DNA of 64,000 nt from G963676655 sp963676655 (GCA_963676655.2 CAXXKX010000002.1:1364001-1428000); one strand, 5' to 3'; counted from the stretch's first letter, positions 1 to 9,499 are shown. Numbers and translations: made by a program. Notes: a model not told the origin generated them from the sequence alone.

Positions 1-2
1 TG

Positions 3-458
3 GTAATCGTTCCGACCGGTGATATTGAAGTTTATCGTGCAGCCGGCGATTTGTTTTTGAAGGCTATTCCGGCAAAAGGGCATCGCTTGTTCCTGCTGGC
101 CGATGGAAAAGTTTATGGTCGTAAATCCGCCGAAAACGAAATGCCGGAAATTACCGGCGTAAAGCGTGAAAAAGGCAAATTGAAAGTTTCGTTTTCAATG
201 CCGGTGCAAACCGTTGATGGTCAGGCCCCGGACGGATTCGCGCTCAAGGCGAAAGGGGAAAACATTTATCGTCCGGCAAAGGCTGAAATAAAGAATAATT
301 CGATTATTTTATCAGCTCCCGGTGTAACTGCGCCTGAACACGCCAACTACTGTTATGTCAATAAAGCGATAAAAAACAAACCCAATGTTTGCGGAAAGAA
401 CAATATGCCGGTTCCGGCGTTTTCAACTGAACTGCTAAACCGGAACGGAGCTGAATGA
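3..458 (+). CDS. Sialate O-acetylesterase-like protein, C-terminal part (5' end outside window)
   Basis: The reading frame is open to the left edge, so the start lies outside the window. The last residues (ANYCYVNKAIKNKP...) resemble the C-terminus of the next gene (ARYCWGNAAIPNLYN...), and the preceding beta-rich stretch is like the C-terminal domain of SASA/DUF303 esterases. This suggests a tandem paralogue of the downstream sialate O-acetylesterase. The catalytic blocks would lie upstream and are not visible, so the family call is inference from the tail. The stop codon overlaps a possible ATG of the next gene, implying co-transcription. Confidence 0.55.
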   Translation, partial: VIVPTGDIEVYRAAGDLFLKAIPAKGHRLFLLADGKVYGRKSAENEMPEITGVKREKGKLKVSFSMPVQTVDGQAPDGFALKAKGENIYRPAKAEIKNNSIILSAPGVTAPEHANYCYVNKAIKNKPNVCGKNNMPVPAFSTELLNRNGAE

Positions 459-460
459 TT

Positions 461-1987
461 ATGAAAAGAGTGCTTATCCATATTTTTATCATGATTTCAG
501 GCATTGCGGCTTTGGCTGATGTTCAGTTGGCGGAGATTTTTAATTCGCACATGGTGCTCCAGCGTGACGCGGATGTGCCGGTTTGGGGGACCGCCGCGCC
601 GGGTGAAAAGATAACAGTAAGTTTTAACGGTCAGAAAGTTTCCGCTGTCGCCGGAAAAGACGGGCATTGGGAAGTTAAGCTGGCGCCGATGAAATACGGC
701 GGGCCTTTTAAGCTGGAAGTAAGCGGGCGCAACCGGATAGTATATGATGACGTATTGGTCGGAGATGTCTGGATTTTCAGCGGGCAGTCAAATGCGCCGT
801 GGGGAACCGGATCGAAAGCCCTCCTGCCGGAAGCCAAAAAACTAATGTCTGAAACAACGACGGTCAGACACGGCAAGTTGCGTTATTTGAACAAAACCAA
901 CGAATATCCGGACATCAGGATGAATGGACGGGTGGTTTGGAGTTGCGGCGATCCAAAGCGTTCCTTCGCTTTACCGGTATTTTTCCTCTATCCGATAAAC
1001 CTTGCTACCGGAATTCCTCAGGGCTATGTCCTGACGGCAATGGCCGGCACGTCGATTGAACCGTGGATATCCATGAAAGGATATGATTCGGTTGACAATT
1101 TGAAGGATTTAAAAAGCAAATTAAAACTGATTCGTCCCGGAACTCCGGAATATAAAAAACATGCCGAAAAACAGTTCGCATATATCCGGCAGTGGTTGAA
1201 GCAGGCAAAGAGGAACGCGGTGGCCAATATTCCGGTTCCGGTATTGGATATTCCGGCCCGGGTGCCGGTCAACCAGCAGCGCCGTTATCCGACATTCCTG
1301 TATAACGGATGCATTGCGCCGCTGGCGCCAATGGCGGTAAAAGGATTTTTCTGGTATCAGGGTGAGAGCAATGTCGGGGATAAACAATACCGGGAAAAAC
1401 TGGTCGCCTTTAGCAACGGCATCCGCAAGGATTTTCGTAATCCTGATTTAAATTTCTTCATAGTCGAGCCCTGTCCGTGGAAAGGCTACGGCAGCAAACG
1501 CAATATAGCCGAACTCTGGGAACAGCAGCAGGCGTTTGCCGACGCCGACGGCAAAAGTTTTGTTGCCGTGACCGGCGATATTGGCGATGTCAACGATCTG
1601 CATCCGGGCGGGCGCTCAAAAGAGTATATTGCCCGTCGTTTGGCCAATCTGGCGTTGAAATATCTTTATGGAAAAAATAATTTAAAAGCTGATTTTCCGC
1701 GTTGCGTCAAGGTGGTTCAAGAAGGCGGCAAACTTATCCTGACGTTCAAGTATGCTGAGAAATTCCACTCAGCCGACGGTAAGCCGGTACGCCATTTTGA
1801 CGTGGCTGGTTCTGATAAAAAATATTATCCGGCGCAAGCGGATATTTCCGGTAATAAAATAATTTTGAGTTCGGATAAAGTGGTAAAACCGTTATTTGCC
1901 CGCTATTGCTGGGGCAATGCCGCGATCCCTAATCTGTATAATGAAGTAAATTTACCCCCAATAAGTTTTAGAACAGCAAAAGAATAA
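461..1987 (+). CDS. Secreted sialate O-acetylesterase-like esterase (SASA family)
   Basis: Predicted SGNH-type carbohydrate esterase that would remove O-acetyl groups from sugars outside the cytoplasm. A signal peptide covers roughly the first 20 residues (MKRVLIHIFIMISGIAALA). The N-terminal block HMVLQRDADVPVWGTAAPGE is typical of the family. The nucleophile Ser is in GQSN (about residue 110), followed by WYQGESN and a late DLHPGG block that supplies the catalytic His. About 508 residues, normal for the family. The ATG at 461 is preferred over the one at 455 because GGAG at 447-450 is 10 bases from it and only 4 from the other. The exact substrate (sialate, xylan or another acetylated glycan) cannot be told. 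Confidence 0.85.
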   Translation: MKRVLIHIFIMISGIAALADVQLAEIFNSHMVLQRDADVPVWGTAAPGEKITVSFNGQKVSAVAGKDGHWEVKLAPMKYGGPFKLEVSGRNRIVYDDVLVGDVWIFSGQSNAPWGTGSKALLPEAKKLMSETTTVRHGKLRYLNKTNEYPDIRMNGRVVWSCGDPKRSFALPVFFLYPINLATGIPQGYVLTAMAGTSIEPWISMKGYDSVDNLKDLKSKLKLIRPGTPEYKKHAEKQFAYIRQWLKQAKRNAVANIPVPVLDIPARVPVNQQRRYPTFLYNGCIAPLAPMAVKGFFWYQGESNVGDKQYREKLVAFSNGIRKDFRNPDLNFFIVEPCPWKGYGSKRNIAELWEQQQAFADADGKSFVAVTGDIGDVNDLHPGGRSKEYIARRLANLALKYLYGKNNLKADFPRCVKVVQEGGKLILTFKYAEKFHSADGKPVRHFDVAGSDKKYYPAQADISGNKIILSSDKVVKPLFARYCWGNAAIPNLYNEVNLPPISFRTAKE

Positions 1988-2025
1988 AAAGGATTTTTCA
2001 ACGCCAAAAAGGAGAAGAGACAAAA

Positions 2026-2724
2026 ATGAAAACAACAAGACAAAAAAAGTTCACACTCATTGAACTCCTGGTAGTGATCGCGATCATTGCGATCCTCGCT
2101 TCAATGCTGCTGCCGGCCTTGAATAAAGCCCGGGACAAAGCTAAAGCGATCAAATGCACAAACAATCTGAAACAGGTCGCCATGGGAATTATTCTCTACA
2201 CCCAGGCCAGTGATGATTATCTGCCTTCATACGACTATCAGCAGGGGCCGCAGCGGTTCTGGTACGGTAATGCCGCCAGCATGATCAACTCGGAAATCAG
2301 CGAGTGGGGAAAATTTGCCATTGTCAAACCCAAGTTCTTTATTTGTCCTTCCCTTGTTGACTATGGTTGGGGCGCTCAGGATTTATCGTATGGATATAAT
2401 CCAACGCTGGGATACTTCAGGTTCAGTGGCGGTTTCGATAAAAAATGTAAAGTTACGCAAATCAGACGGGCCAGTCAGATAATCATGAACGCCGACGGGG
2501 ACGGAGATAAGAAATACGATTCGTATATCGATTCTTCGTACTACATTGTCGGGGATCGTCACGACGGCAGATCCCCGATTGCTTATGTGGACGGTCATTG
2601 CGAGCCTAAGAAGCGTTATGAGGTATGCCGGTACGGCGCGATGCCGGCGGATAACAGCGGAGTGGCTCCGGACACGACTGAAATACAAAAAATATGGGGC
2701 AAAGGCAGCTGGTTGACCAGATAA
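2026..2724 (+). CDS. Type II secretion pseudopilin-like protein (prepilin N-terminal cleavage/methylation, H-X9-DG)
   Basis: A short basic leader (MKTTRQKK) precedes FTLIELLVVIAIIAI and ASMLLPALNKARDKAKAI, the class III prepilin motif. It is cleaved before the Phe and the new N-terminus is methylated; Glu5 of the mature protein is present. The C-terminal part has the H-X9-DG signature (HDGRSPIAYVDGH). Such proteins are amplified in Lentisphaerota. They are thought to sit in a T2SS-like pseudopilus or at the cell surface, but the role of individual copies is unknown. It lies between an esterase and secreted glycan-active proteins. One of five paralogues here. Confidence 0.9.
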   Translation: MKTTRQKKFTLIELLVVIAIIAILASMLLPALNKARDKAKAIKCTNNLKQVAMGIILYTQASDDYLPSYDYQQGPQRFWYGNAASMINSEISEWGKFAIVKPKFFICPSLVDYGWGAQDLSYGYNPTLGYFRFSGGFDKKCKVTQIRRASQIIMNADGDGDKKYDSYIDSSYYIVGDRHDGRSPIAYVDGHCEPKKRYEVCRYGAMPADNSGVAPDTTEIQKIWGKGSWLTR

Positions 2725-2745
2725 AGACAATTCTGGTCGGGCATC

Positions 2746-2905
2746 GAACATCGAACATTTAACATCGAACATCGAATGATAAAAAAAACGAAAAAAATTG
2801 ATCTGGTCATTCATCCTTGGAGGGCGAAACTCCGTTGAGCCGGACATGTCGTGCGGCCAGTCGGCTCGAGAGACTCTCGCCCTCCACAAACTTTGAACAT
2901 CGAAT
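2746..2905 (+). repeat. Intergenic palindromic repeat, copy 1
   Basis: A block of about 160 bp starts with short AACATCGAA iterations and ends with TTTGAACATCGAATG. Its core (2819-2885) is a long hairpin: GGAGGGCGA at 2819-2827 pairs perfectly with TCGCCCTCC at 2877-2885, and an inner GAGCCG/CGGCTC pair closes a second stem. Copy 2 at 3594-3743 shares the core and both flanks, so the mobile unit includes the flanks. Reads as a REP-like or MITE-like non-coding element. Confidence 0.8.
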
Positions 2906-2991
2906 GGTTTTAATAACATGGAAGCTGAAAATGATCGAAAATATAAACAGGTAAAACTAATGAAAACTAGACAAATAATACGGAGGACTAA

Positions 2992-3579
2992 ATGAAAAAG
3001 ACAATGATGACGGCTTCGGCATTTCTCATTGCGGCCGCTGCTATCTGCGCTGAAAAGCCAACTGTTTCCTCGGATGATTTCAGTGACGCGATAAAGTCGG
3101 CGAAACACTGGACTTTATCCGGCAAGAATGTCGCGGTCAAGGATGGAGTACTGAGTTTTAATCACGGTGGAACCGCTGTGTATAAAGGACATGTTCCTGA
3201 TAATTTTACGCTGTCGTTTGATCTGGCGATTCCGGAGCCGGAAAAAGGGAAGAAAGTTCTCGGTTTTTCCGGTCTTGATATCAACGGGATAAAATTTATG
3301 ATTCGCAATGACGGTTTGTACTGGGGCATCTACCGTTTACCCGGAGAAAAAACCAGTCGCGGGAATGCCGGCAAGATTTTCGGGTTCAAATTTGGAAAAT
3401 TAGACAAAGTTACGGTCGTCAGTAAAAAGACTGAAAAAGGGTTCAAATATACCTGTAAAGTTAATGACAAGCAGATTATTTCTTTTGAATACCCCGGCAA
3501 CGAAAAACGCAAATTAATTTTTATGGCATACAAAACAAAAGCTATTTTTGATAACTTTAAACTTAAACCGGAGGAATGA
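2992..3579 (+). CDS. Secreted stand-alone laminin-G-like (concanavalin-fold) domain protein
   Basis: A signal peptide (MKKTMMTASAFLIAAAAICA) is followed by a single domain of about 175 residues starting with a DDF motif and ending with FDNFKL, as in DUF1080/LamG-type sugar-binding beta-sandwiches. It is clearly paralogous to residues 20-200 of the next gene: both have DING/DIDG-IKF followed by YRLPGEK, and a K-V-N-D/G-K-Q motif. A good ribosome site (GGAGG) precedes the ATG. It probably binds the glycan attacked by its large neighbour or acts as an accessory subunit. No catalytic residue is recognised. Confidence 0.65.
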   Translation: MKKTMMTASAFLIAAAAICAEKPTVSSDDFSDAIKSAKHWTLSGKNVAVKDGVLSFNHGGTAVYKGHVPDNFTLSFDLAIPEPEKGKKVLGFSGLDINGIKFMIRNDGLYWGIYRLPGEKTSRGNAGKIFGFKFGKLDKVTVVSKKTEKGFKYTCKVNDKQIISFEYPGNEKRKLIFMAYKTKAIFDNFKLKPEE

Positions 3580-3593
3580 GCCCAAAATATATA

Positions 3594-3743
3594 TGAACAT
3601 CGAACATCGAAGGAAAGAAATACGAAAAAATTCGATCTGATCATTCATCCTTGGAGGGCGAAACTCCGTTGAGCCGGACATGTTGCGCAGACGGGCGGCT
3701 CGTGGGACACTCGCCCTCCATAAAACACTTTGAACATCGAATG
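3594..3743 (+). repeat. Intergenic palindromic repeat, copy 2
   Basis: Second copy of the element at 2746-2905. GGAGGGCGA (3653-3661) pairs with TCGCCCTCC (3711-3719). The middle of the stem differs from copy 1, but the GGAGGGCGAAACTCCGTTGA left arm and the TTTGAACATCGAATG right flank are the same. The two copies bracket the single-domain gene at 2992. Confidence 0.8.
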
Positions 3744-3772
3744 ATTTAATGACTGTAAAAAAAGGAATAAAA

Positions 3773-6700
3773 ATGAGGAAACAATTGTCATATTTAGTAT
3801 TAATGCTGTTGACGGTGCTGCCGGTTCTCGGCGAAACCGGAGTTCCGATTTTCAGTGACGACTTTAATACCGTCGGTTTATTCGCGGAAAACTGGAAAGC
3901 CACAAAAGGGGTTAAGCCGGAAAACGGCAAACTATTTCTGGATAATGGAAAATCAATTCGTTTGAGACGGCAGGTCAAAGGCGATTTCGCTATTTCAGTT
4001 GATATTGCCGCGCTCAAAGCCAAAGACCAGAAATTCGGTTTTTGCGGCGTGGATATTGACGGTATCAAGTTTTTGATCCGCATGGACGGTAAAGCCTGGG
4101 TTGTCTACCGGCTGCCCGGTGAAAAACACTCCAAGGGACATATTGCCAACATCGAGCGTTTTGAAACCGGTAAATTCAACAAGATTTATATCAGCCGTCA
4201 GCAACTGAGTTCTGCTGTCAAATATGTTTATAAAGTAAACGGTAAACAAGTGGCTTCTTTTGTTGTTTCCAATATGCCGCAAAAGAATGCTATTTTGCTC
4301 CACAGTTACCGCATGAATTGTATCGTGGAGGATTTTCAATTATTCGCTTTGCAGGACAAACTGTCTTCTCCCAATCTGGCGGTTAACAGTTCTTTTGAAT
4401 ATTTGCAGGAAGGCGTACCGACTTATTATGACAATTATACCCGGCGTAATTTTAACTTCAAGGGACCGCTCGAAGAATTCCACAAGACCTGGGTTGTCGA
4501 CAAGGATGTCAAGCATTCCGGTGACTATGGCCTCAAAATGGAATTCAATAAGCTTACCGCCAAAAACGGTTTTTTGACCTTTGATACTGGTATCTCCACA
4601 GGAACGCCTTTTGTCTTCAGCGTTTATCTGAAAGCTGATAAACCGGATTTTCCGGTCATCCTGGAAATTTGGGAAATGAGAACTAAATGGCATCGGAAAA
4701 AAGTATTACTTTCGACCGAGTGGCAGCGCTATGAATTTCCACTGTTGAAACCGTCGCGCAGCGTGGTCAGGTGCGGTTTGCGGTTTGAGCAGCCCGGTAT
4801 TGTCTGGGCCGATGACGTACAGATCGAATTCGGCACAAAAGCAACCAAATATCAGGCCAGCTCGCTTGACAAAGATAAGTTCTCCAAAGAAAAAGAGGTT
4901 GTGACCCGTCCGGCTGATATCAAGTTGAATAAATTTGCCAATGCCCCGGTCATTGATGGAAATATAGAAGAAATTTGGGCCAAAAACGGAACCAGAATTG
5001 ATCAGTTCCTGTTTAAAGAAAAGCCGGCGCAAGCAAAAACGGTTGCCTGGATCGGGTGCGACAAGGATAATTTGTATCTGGCGGTACGCAGTTTTGTCAG
5101 TGATATAAGCAAGATAAAAGCCAACAAATATCCCAAAGACAGCGGTCGTCTTTTTGGTGAAGACTGTATTGAGATTTTTCTTGATCCCGCCAGAACCGGC
5201 AAAGTCTACTACCAGCTTGGCCTGAACGCCGCCGGGTCCAAGGCCGACGTCGGACTTGGCCGTAACATTGGTTGGAACACCGAATGGCCCACAGCGGTTA
5301 AAATTAACCCAAAAACAAAATCTATCGACTATGAAGTACAGATTCCGTTTGCCGCGATTGCCCAGGGAAATATGACCAATAAATGGGGCTTCAACCTTGG
5401 CCGCAACAGTTCGGAAACCGGGCAGGCGTCTTCACTGATTAAATATCCGCAGGTGAATTTTCACAAACCGGAATATTATCCGACGCTGGTTTGTCCGGCG
5501 GATGTGGTGGTTAATTACGCACTGGAACCGGTTAACTTTATTCTTATGGGAAAAACAGTCGGTGGTAATGTAATCAACAACACCGGAAAATCTTTCAAGG
5601 CTGAAATTCAACTCTTTGACGCCGCCGGTAGTAAACTGCTTGGACAGGCCTCCGTAGAATTGAAAAACGGCCCGAATAACATCCAGATTCCGTTTGCCAT
5701 GACATCGAAAAGGGCGGTAAAAGCCACGGTTAAGATCTTGAAGAACGGAGCCGCTAAGGTTTGTTTCCCGGTCAGAATCACGATTTCCCGGCCGATTGAA
5801 TTGTATACCCGTTATAATTATTATATGAACGAACCGGACGCAGTCATTGTCGGTACGCTGCAGTTGCCGGGTGCTGACAAACTCAAAGGATTGCTGACGG
5901 TCGGTAAGGTTCGTCAGAATGTAAAACTGGCTAAGAACTTTACCGTCAAAGTGCCTTTGAAGGGATTGGCGGACGGAACTCATCAGGTTAAGCTTGAAGT
6001 GTTCGACGGTTCAAAGAAGGTTTTGGAAGGAGATACAACGCTGATCAAAAAGCCTTATGTCAAAGGCGCGACCCAGATCGATCATCAGCGGCGCTGCCTG
6101 GTGGTGGACGGCAAACCGTTCCTGGTGGTGGCTCCCCTTGCGTCGGTGCACTCCAGTTTGAATAAACGACTTGAAGTTGTTCGCGACAAAGTGGCGCTTT
6201 ATGCCAGTTACGGCTTCAAGACCCTGATGGTTGTTGCCAATCCGAATGCGGAACCGGCGATTCAGGAGTTCTTGAAAGCGGCAGACGAAAAAGGACTTAA
6301 AGTTATATTCTGGATTTCAACCTGGCGTTACAAAGGAAAAGTGACTCCGGAGGAAGTTACTAAAAAATACACAAATCCCGCGATAATTGCCTGGCTGGTG
6401 ATTGACGAACCGGAATTGTACGCAAAATCTCAGGATGTAAAAGAGTTCTTGACCAGATACCGCAAGCTTCTGCCGTATCATCCCACTTTCATGAATAATA
6501 CAGTGATGGGGATTCCGGCCCGCTTTGCGGATATGAATACCGATATAATGATGCTCGATGATTATTTGACCAACCGGGAAAACCGCGAAGTGGGAGACCT
6601 TGTCAAGCAGGCCGATATCATGTGGCAGGTTGGCAAAGACGGTCGCAAACCGTGTTTCTATTTCCTCGTCGGCAACAATATGCACAATCACCGTCGGGAG

Positions 6701-7120
6701 CCTACTTTCGACGAGCAGATGGCCCAGACTTACGGTTCGATCGCGGCTCATTGTACCGGGATAACTTATTTCCTCGGTCTGCCGAATTATCCCGGCAACT
6801 GGAAAGCGGTTAAACAACTGAACAAAGAACTGCTGGGATTGCAGGATGTGATCTTTTCGCTGGAAAAAACATCTCCGGCAATGATTTCTGACAGTTCGAT
6901 CAGGTTTTTAACTCGTAAACTCGGTAATAAACTCTATATTATCGCGGTGAATATCGGAAACCGCGACACTAATCCGGTCATTACTTTGCCGGCGGAATTC
7001 AAGTATGATAATAAAGGGGCCGTAAAATTTGAAAACCGTTCCGTCAAGGTGGAAAATGGCAGGATTAACGATAAGTTTAAAGCCCTTGAACGTCACGTCT
7101 ATTGTATTGACATTAAGTGA
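3773..7120 (+). CDS. Large secreted multidomain glycoside-hydrolase-like protein
   Basis: About 1,115 residues with a signal peptide (MRKQLSYLVLMLLTVLPVLG). Domains in order: LamG-like sandwich (about 20-200, paralogous to the gene at 2992); a CenC/CBM4-like sandwich (about 205-365); a CBM9-like domain (about 385-590, with PVIDGNIEEIW and DCIEIFLDP); a beta-rich linker; and a C-terminal TIM-barrel-like region from about residue 775 (VVDGKPFLVVAP...). The best acid/base candidate is Glu879 in WLVIDEPEL, at the end of a predicted strand. The ATG at 3773 is chosen because AAGGAATAAAA precedes it and the signal peptide follows directly; an in-frame ATG at 3749 lacks both. Not assignable to a CAZy family by eye; probably acts on an extracellular polysaccharide. 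Confidence 0.7.
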   Translation: MRKQLSYLVLMLLTVLPVLGETGVPIFSDDFNTVGLFAENWKATKGVKPENGKLFLDNGKSIRLRRQVKGDFAISVDIAALKAKDQKFGFCGVDIDGIKFLIRMDGKAWVVYRLPGEKHSKGHIANIERFETGKFNKIYISRQQLSSAVKYVYKVNGKQVASFVVSNMPQKNAILLHSYRMNCIVEDFQLFALQDKLSSPNLAVNSSFEYLQEGVPTYYDNYTRRNFNFKGPLEEFHKTWVVDKDVKHSGDYGLKMEFNKLTAKNGFLTFDTGISTGTPFVFSVYLKADKPDFPVILEIWEMRTKWHRKKVLLSTEWQRYEFPLLKPSRSVVRCGLRFEQPGIVWADDVQIEFGTKATKYQASSLDKDKFSKEKEVVTRPADIKLNKFANAPVIDGNIEEIWAKNGTRIDQFLFKEKPAQAKTVAWIGCDKDNLYLAVRSFVSDISKIKANKYPKDSGRLFGEDCIEIFLDPARTGKVYYQLGLNAAGSKADVGLGRNIGWNTEWPTAVKINPKTKSIDYEVQIPFAAIAQGNMTNKWGFNLGRNSSETGQASSLIKYPQVNFHKPEYYPTLVCPADVVVNYALEPVNFILMGKTVGGNVINNTGKSFKAEIQLFDAAGSKLLGQASVELKNGPNNIQIPFAMTSKRAVKATVKILKNGAAKVCFPVRITISRPIELYTRYNYYMNEPDAVIVGTLQLPGADKLKGLLTVGKVRQNVKLAKNFTVKVPLKGLADGTHQVKLEVFDGSKKVLEGDTTLIKKPYVKGATQIDHQRRCLVVDGKPFLVVAPLASVHSSLNKRLEVVRDKVALYASYGFKTLMVVANPNAEPAIQEFLKAADEKGLKVIFWISTWRYKGKVTPEEVTKKYTNPAIIAWLVIDEPELYAKSQDVKEFLTRYRKLLPYHPTFMNNTVMGIPARFADMNTDIMMLDDYLTNRENREVGDLVKQADIMWQVGKDGRKPCFYFLVGNNMHNHRREPTFDEQMAQTYGSIAAHCTGITYFLGLPNYPGNWKAVKQLNKELLGLQDVIFSLEKTSPAMISDSSIRFLTRKLGNKLYIIAVNIGNRDTNPVITLPAEFKYDNKGAVKFENRSVKVENGRINDKFKALERHVYCIDIK

Positions 7121-7195
7121 TGAGTTGCGAGTTAAACTGGCAACTGTAAACTGTAAACTTTTTTTAATAAACATATAAGGAACCTGATTCTAATC

Positions 7196-8704
7196 ATGAA
7201 AATTTCTCCTGAAACCTATCGCGATAAAGTATACGGATGCTGGGCGGGTAAATGCCTCGGCGGAGCAATCGGCATGCCTTTTGAGGGCGTGCCGTTCCAG
7301 CCCGATTTGCGCCGGGAGGATATCAATATTCAGGATGTGCCGAATGACGATCTGGAACTGCAGCTGGTCTGGTTGCTGGCGCTGGAAAAATACGGCCTTG
7401 AACTGGATACTGATAAACTGGCTAAAATATGGGTCGAGGACATCCGGCACGGCTGTGATGAATACAGTATGGCGATCCGCAATATTCAGCGCGGTATTAT
7501 GCCTCCGGCTTCCGGCTGGGATAATAATCTGTTTGCCGACGGCATGGGGGCTACGATCCGTTCGGAGATCTGGGCCGCGGTATTTCCGGGCCGGCCCGAT
7601 GCCGCCGGTTACTTTGCTGCATGTGATGCTGTGGTCGATCATTGGGGTGAGGGCGTCTGGAGCGAAGTTTTCCTGGCCAAAGCGGAAAGCCGGCTTTTTG
7701 CCGGTGACGAGCTGATCAGTGCGTTGAAGTATTCTTTGGCGGAAGTGCCGTCTGAAACCAGGCTGTACAAAGCGTTGACCTTCATTTTTGAATTATACGA
7801 AAGCAGTTGTGAGCTTGAAGAAGCAAGGTTGATAATTATCCGTAAGTTTTATCATCACAATTTCACCGACTGCGTTATGAATCAGTCTTTTATTCTTTTT
7901 GCTCTGCTTTGGGGCGAAGGGGATTTTGTTAAAACTATCCTGCTGGCGATTAACTGCGGTCGCGATACCGACTGTACCGCGGCTACCTGCGGCGCAATTA
8001 TGGGAATCTGCAGCGGCAGCGGCGTTATTCCGGCTTTTCTGCTGGACAGCCTTTCTCCGAATATCTGTCTTGGCGAATTTGTCGGTCAGATCAAAGGAAT
8101 CGTTCGAACTCTGCCGGAATTGATTGATCGCACGGTGGCGGTTAAGGAACTGGTCGAAAAAGTGCTGCCGGAAACGCTCTATCCGGATTATCAGCCGTTG
8201 GAGCCAGGTGATCCGTCTACTTTCGATAGCGGTCGCTGGCTGGTCCTGGACCGTAAAAAACACGATACTGAGGCGATCAAAGAGGAGTTACTGCGAACCG
8301 GCAAATGTCCGGAAGCGTTATCCGGTAATATCCTGACGACAACCGGTCTGGACCTCGATTTGTCTCCGTACGCCGACCGTGCCAATTCCCTCGATCTGTT
8401 TACTTTCCTGGACGTCGAAAATGAAGATGTCGCTCCCGAAGATGTAACCATTTCGGCTACGGCTGATGTCGGTATGACGATGTGGTTCGACCGGACCCGG
8501 CTCTTCAATCATCATACCAGAATGCTGGCGCTACCTTCGTTCCATCGTCCCGAAGGCGGAATCGCTTTCAATTATCCGTTGCGGCACGGTGACCGGAAAC
8601 TCGTTCATATCCGGCTTTATTCGTGTCTGCCGCCGTTGCGGTGCATTTTGATGTTCGGCAATAATTGCAATGACCACCTTGAAGGTTTTAAACTGAGTAT
8701 TTAA
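7196..8704 (+). CDS. ADP-ribosylglycohydrolase (ARH/DraG-like) family protein
   Basis: About 502 residues with no signal peptide, so cytosolic. The N-terminal YGCWAGKCLGGAIGMPFEG is the glycine-rich ARH motif. N50-D51-D52-L-E54 stands where the family has its metal-binding DDT/E cluster, and D257-T-D259 (GRDTDCTAA) is the second metal site. The family uses two Mg ions to hydrolyse ADP-ribosyl bonds. In carbohydrate loci of PVC bacteria such proteins may instead act on other N- or O-ribosides or glycosides (inference). The C-terminal 150 residues form an extra beta-rich domain. The next gene starts 1 base after the stop, indicating an operon. Confidence 0.8.
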   Translation: MKISPETYRDKVYGCWAGKCLGGAIGMPFEGVPFQPDLRREDINIQDVPNDDLELQLVWLLALEKYGLELDTDKLAKIWVEDIRHGCDEYSMAIRNIQRGIMPPASGWDNNLFADGMGATIRSEIWAAVFPGRPDAAGYFAACDAVVDHWGEGVWSEVFLAKAESRLFAGDELISALKYSLAEVPSETRLYKALTFIFELYESSCELEEARLIIIRKFYHHNFTDCVMNQSFILFALLWGEGDFVKTILLAINCGRDTDCTAATCGAIMGICSGSGVIPAFLLDSLSPNICLGEFVGQIKGIVRTLPELIDRTVAVKELVEKVLPETLYPDYQPLEPGDPSTFDSGRWLVLDRKKHDTEAIKEELLRTGKCPEALSGNILTTTGLDLDLSPYADRANSLDLFTFLDVENEDVAPEDVTISATADVGMTMWFDRTRLFNHHTRMLALPSFHRPEGGIAFNYPLRHGDRKLVHIRLYSCLPPLRCILMFGNNCNDHLEGFKLSI

Positions 8705-8705
8705 G

Positions 8706-9431
8706 ATGAAATTTGATTCAATAAATTATTTCTTTGTCGATATCGATGGTACGATCACTGATTATAAACCGGGCGCGATGGCGTCAGTCAATCTGTTGGC
8801 CGGAAATTTTCTGTTCCCGATTATCCGGGATATGATGGTTGAATCCGGCTGGGAACGGGAACAAGCTGAAGCGGCGGTGATCGATGAGATTCACCATAAT
8901 ATCTTTTGGGATTACATTGACCTGGTGGTCAAATTCAAGCTCAGCCGCTCCGAAGCATTTAAACGGATGCGGCAGTGGCACCGTGATAATTTGCGATGCT
9001 ATGTGGATATGGTGGAAACCGTGAAAGAACTCGCCGGGCGCGGCAAACAGTTGTTCATAATCAGTAACAATCCCTATTGGGGCTGTCTGTTCAAACTGGA
9101 ATTTGCCGGTCTGGCCGATATGCAGGGCGCGCCGTTGTTCGATCATATTTTCGCGACTAATATTGTCAATGGCTGCAAGAGTTCAACTGATGTCTGGCAG
9201 CGGGCTCTGAACCGGTTGGACATCGATCCGGCTGAGATAGCGACAATCGGCGATAACCGCGATGAGGACGGTGCGATACCGCAAAGTATCGGGATTGGCC
9301 GCTCGTTCATTCTTGACCGGTCTTCCGAATATCCAGTCCGTTGTGACGGCAACTTTGTTTTCCTTAACGACGCCAGGCATATTCTGTCAGGAGCCCGCCG
9401 GACACCAGTCTGGCATACACGGATCCATTAA
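8706..9431 (+). CDS. HAD-superfamily hydrolase
   Basis: Cytosolic phosphatase-like enzyme of 241 residues. Motif I is D12-I-D14-G-T with the nucleophile D12; motif II is the Ser of FIISNN; the C-terminal GDNRDEDG supplies the motif IV acidic residues. The long helical insert after motif I is a C1-type cap. The substrate is probably a small phosphate ester such as a sugar phosphate (family knowledge). Tightly coupled to the ARH-like gene, so the two may act in sequence on one ribose- or sugar-containing compound (inference). Confidence 0.8.
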   Translation: MKFDSINYFFVDIDGTITDYKPGAMASVNLLAGNFLFPIIRDMMVESGWEREQAEAAVIDEIHHNIFWDYIDLVVKFKLSRSEAFKRMRQWHRDNLRCYVDMVETVKELAGRGKQLFIISNNPYWGCLFKLEFAGLADMQGAPLFDHIFATNIVNGCKSSTDVWQRALNRLDIDPAEIATIGDNRDEDGAIPQSIGIGRSFILDRSSEYPVRCDGNFVFLNDARHILSGARRTPVWHTRIH

Positions 9432-9499
9432 TAATCTCTAAAGTTCAGGTTTATTGCTGATCTCCAGAGTTAAAATCCATTTAAAAAGAGTTGTCCAAT

